Shown: one piece after another, positions 24,371-25,468 of the stretch
Layout of the letters: every line of letters begins with the position of its first letter
Position numbering within the stretch: the first letter of the stretch is position 1
Origin: 66-474 sp036278635
Lineage (GTDB): Bacteria > Pseudomonadota > Gammaproteobacteria > Xanthomonadales > Rhodanobacteraceae
Length of the DNA: 25,468 nucleotides
Assembly (NCBI GenBank): GCA_036278635.1
Contig: DASUKQ010000096.1
Span: 1-25,468, forward strand
Direction of reading: 5' to 3'
Notes under the pieces: model-generated
What the model saw: the letters and a program-made list of their open reading frames with translations, nothing else
What the model was told of the DNA's origin: nothing
Database searches by the model: none
Translations under genes and position numbers: made by a program

Positions 24371-24593
24371 ACGCGCGCCGATGGGCGCGCTGCGTCTTCG
24401 GCACTGTCCTTCACTCAATATGACCATGGACGTACACCCTAGTCGCACCGTCGGCATCCGCTTGCATCGGATGACGGCGGCCAAAATCGAACCGATCCGC
24501 GGCGACCGCGCCCGGCCGGCTGGTACCTGCCTCGACTAGGCGCGTCCGGCCCGTCCCCGAGCGGTGCTGCGGCACTGCTTGAGGAGATGGGCC

Positions 24594-24734
24594 ATGAACC
24601 TCCTTCGAAACTTTTTCCGTGCGCGCCTGGCAGCCCGTCATGCGCATTCGTCCCGCCGTGACGGCCGCCGCCGCGAGTGGAGCGTGACCGTGCCTGCGCC
24701 GCGGGGCGTCACCGGCCAACAGCGTGCCGCATGA
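24594..24734 (+). CDS. Possible leader ORF, 46-aa basic peptide
   Basis: The frame starts MNLLRNFFRARLAARHAHS, continues Arg-rich, and has a good ribosome site (GAGGAGATGG, 3-13 bases before the ATG). Its TGA overlaps the ATG of the next short frame (ATGATG). It resembles no family I know. It may be a translated leader of the downstream Mg ATPase gene or a chance frame. Confidence 0.35.
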   Translation: MNLLRNFFRARLAARHAHSSRRDGRRREWSVTVPAPRGVTGQQRAA

Positions 24735-24871
24735 TGGTCGTGCTGCACAAGCGCCTGCTGCGCAGGCGCCCTCCACCACCGCGCTTGAGATCTAGTCGCG
24801 TGCGCCTTGAAATGGGGTCAGGTTCATTTTTCATTGGCGGAGGGGCTCAGCAGGACCCCGCCGAAAAATGA
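24731..24871 (+). CDS. Possible proline-run leader ORF, 46 aa
   Basis: This frame opens with two Met codons overlapping the previous stop, then MMVVLHKRLLRRRPPPPRLR. The four consecutive Pro codons (24770-24781) come directly after a GCGCCTG/CAGGCGC hairpin (24751-24769). Proline-rich leader peptides control Mg transporter genes in Salmonella (mgtL, mgtP) by ribosome stalling. The second half is encoded by palindromic element C. No homology is claimed; this could be chance. Confidence 0.25.
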   Translation: MMVVLHKRLLRRRPPPPRLRSSRVRLEMGSGSFFIGGGAQQDPAEK

Positions 24872-24887
24872 ACCTGACCCCATTTCA
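24808..24887. repeat. Palindromic element C (REPIN-like), upstream of the Mg ATPase gene
   Basis: An 80-bp element with perfect 25-bp inverted arms (24808-24832 and 24863-24887) containing GGGGTCAGGTTCA. The centre holds imperfect complementary runs (GGCGGAGGGG and CCCCGCC), so the whole element can fold into one long hairpin. It ends 75 bp before the ATPase start codon, within its presumed leader. Confidence 0.9.
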
Positions 24888-24962
24888 GCCCCGCCGCATC
24901 GCGTAAGCCCACGGATCCGTCGCTCGCTCCCTGGGTGTGTCCACCCCGGATGGAAACGAGTG

Positions 24963-25468
24963 ATGTCCCGCTCTCCCGCCAAACCCGCCGAAACTTCGAC
25001 CGCAGGCAGGGCCCGCACGGCGCACGCGCGGCCGGTCGTTGCCGACAGCGCGTGGAAGGATGCGGCCGGGCTGCTGGCCTCGCTGGACGCCACGCCCGCC
25101 GGCCTCGACGAGGAACAGATCGAGGATCGCCTCGATCGCGACGGGGTCAACCAGGCATCGCACGAGAAACCACCGCACTGGGCGCTGCAGCTCGCGCACA
25201 CCTTCAAGAACCCGTTCATCATCGTGCTGCTGATCCTGGCGGCAGTGCAACTCGCCACGTCCCCGGGCGAACTGACCGGCCCGATCATCATCGCGGTGAT
25301 GGTGGCGATCAGCGTGGTGTTGAGCTTCACCCAGGAATTCCGGTCCTCGCGTGCGGCCGAAAAGTTGAAGGCGATGGTACGCAACACCGCAACGGTGACG
25401 CGGCGCGCATCCGACGGGCATTCCGAGCGCATCGAAGTGCCGGTGGTCGAATTGGTCGCGGGCGACAT
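24963..25468 (+). CDS. MgtA-like magnesium-translocating P-type ATPase, 5' part
   Basis: The first 168 residues are present; the gene runs off the right edge. After an Ala/Arg-rich N-terminal extension of about 45 residues comes a cation-ATPase N-terminal domain (GLDEEQIEDRLDRDGVNQ) leading into ASHEKPPHWALQLAHTFKNPF, which is the MgtA/MgtB pattern, then two membrane helices (IIVLLILAAVQLA and PIIIAVMVAISVVLSF) and QEFRSSRAAEKLKAMVRNTATV with ELVAGD at the actuator domain. MgtA-type pumps import Mg2+ when it is scarce. The phosphorylated Asp motif lies beyond the window, so other P2/P3 cation pumps are not fully excluded. ATG 24963 is preceded by GGAAACGAG. Confidence 0.88.
   Translation, partial: MSRSPAKPAETSTAGRARTAHARPVVADSAWKDAAGLLASLDATPAGLDEEQIEDRLDRDGVNQASHEKPPHWALQLAHTFKNPFIIVLLILAAVQLATSPGELTGPIIIAVMVAISVVLSFTQEFRSSRAAEKLKAMVRNTATVTRRASDGHSERIEVPVVELVAGD

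Larger units (their letters stand above)
24262..24962. other. 700-bp divergent intergenic region and mgtA-like leader
   Basis: The region separates sco (minus) from the Mg ATPase gene (plus). It contains a sigma-70-like promoter at 24342-24370, short open frames at 24420-24539, 24594-24734 and 24731-24871, a GCGCCTG/CAGGCGC hairpin (24751-24769) and palindromic element C. I see no tRNA, no recognisable M-box riboswitch and no large gene. Confidence 0.55.

Noticed and set aside
24380..24962. M-box or other known Mg riboswitch before the Mg ATPase gene
   Set aside because: I could not find the conserved M-box segments; only short frames and simple hairpins are visible.
1..25468. CRISPR array, prophage, insertion sequence or defence island
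   Set aside because: No regularly spaced repeats, transposase, integrase or phage gene was found; the repeats present are short palindromes without their own genes.

Overview
The window is GC-rich, densely coded bacterial chromosome. Gene content and layout suggest a gammaproteobacterium of the Xanthomonadales (Lysobacterales), probably near Rhodanobacteraceae. The evidence is a DUF2244-coxB-coxA-coxC block, a PutA without the ribbon-helix-helix domain, a PEP-CTERM protein, and short palindromic elements of the kind common in that order. This placement is inference; there is no rRNA or marker gene here.

Layout. 1-4.6 kb: the 3' part of a Kef-type cation/proton antiporter meets, tail to tail with a 44-bp overlap, a very long membrane-anchored ankyrin-repeat protein on the minus strand. 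4.6-7.5 kb: a FadL-type outer-membrane channel behind a perfect palindromic operator, then a THxN-type PEP-CTERM secreted protein behind a sigma-54-like promoter; each gene ends at a strong intrinsic terminator. 7.6-11.6 kb: a small DUF4168 exported protein and the bifunctional proline catabolic enzyme PutA, both on the minus strand. putA and the cox operon diverge from a 140-bp region where both sigma-70-like promoters can be read.

11.6-24.3 kb is one large aa3-type cytochrome c oxidase locus: DUF2244, coxB, coxA, a 60-aa membrane peptide and coxC; then, past a small convergent DUF2909 gene, surf1, a membrane-anchored Cx3C protein, ctaA and ctaB (heme A synthesis); then a PAS-PAS-GGDEF-EAL protein, a Bacillus-type CtaG (caa3_CtaG), and on the minus strand a Sco/SenC lipoprotein and a PCuAC copper chaperone. 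No Cox11-type ctaG is present; its usual place between coxA and coxC holds only the 60-aa peptide. The catalytic subunits lack the standard Mg/Mn-site ligands on both sides of the interface: subunit I has Asn-Gln for His-Asp, and subunit II has Val for Glu. The locus therefore looks like a distinct oxidase lineage with its own copper-insertion set.

Three 80-86 bp palindromic elements with GGGGTCAGGTTCA arms occur in the window. One is inserted in frame inside ctaA. One forms the ctaA-ctaB junction and supplies both the ctaA stop and the ctaB start as an ATGA overlap. The third lies in the approximately 590-nt leader of a Mg-transporting P-type ATPase gene (mgtA-like), which runs off the right edge.
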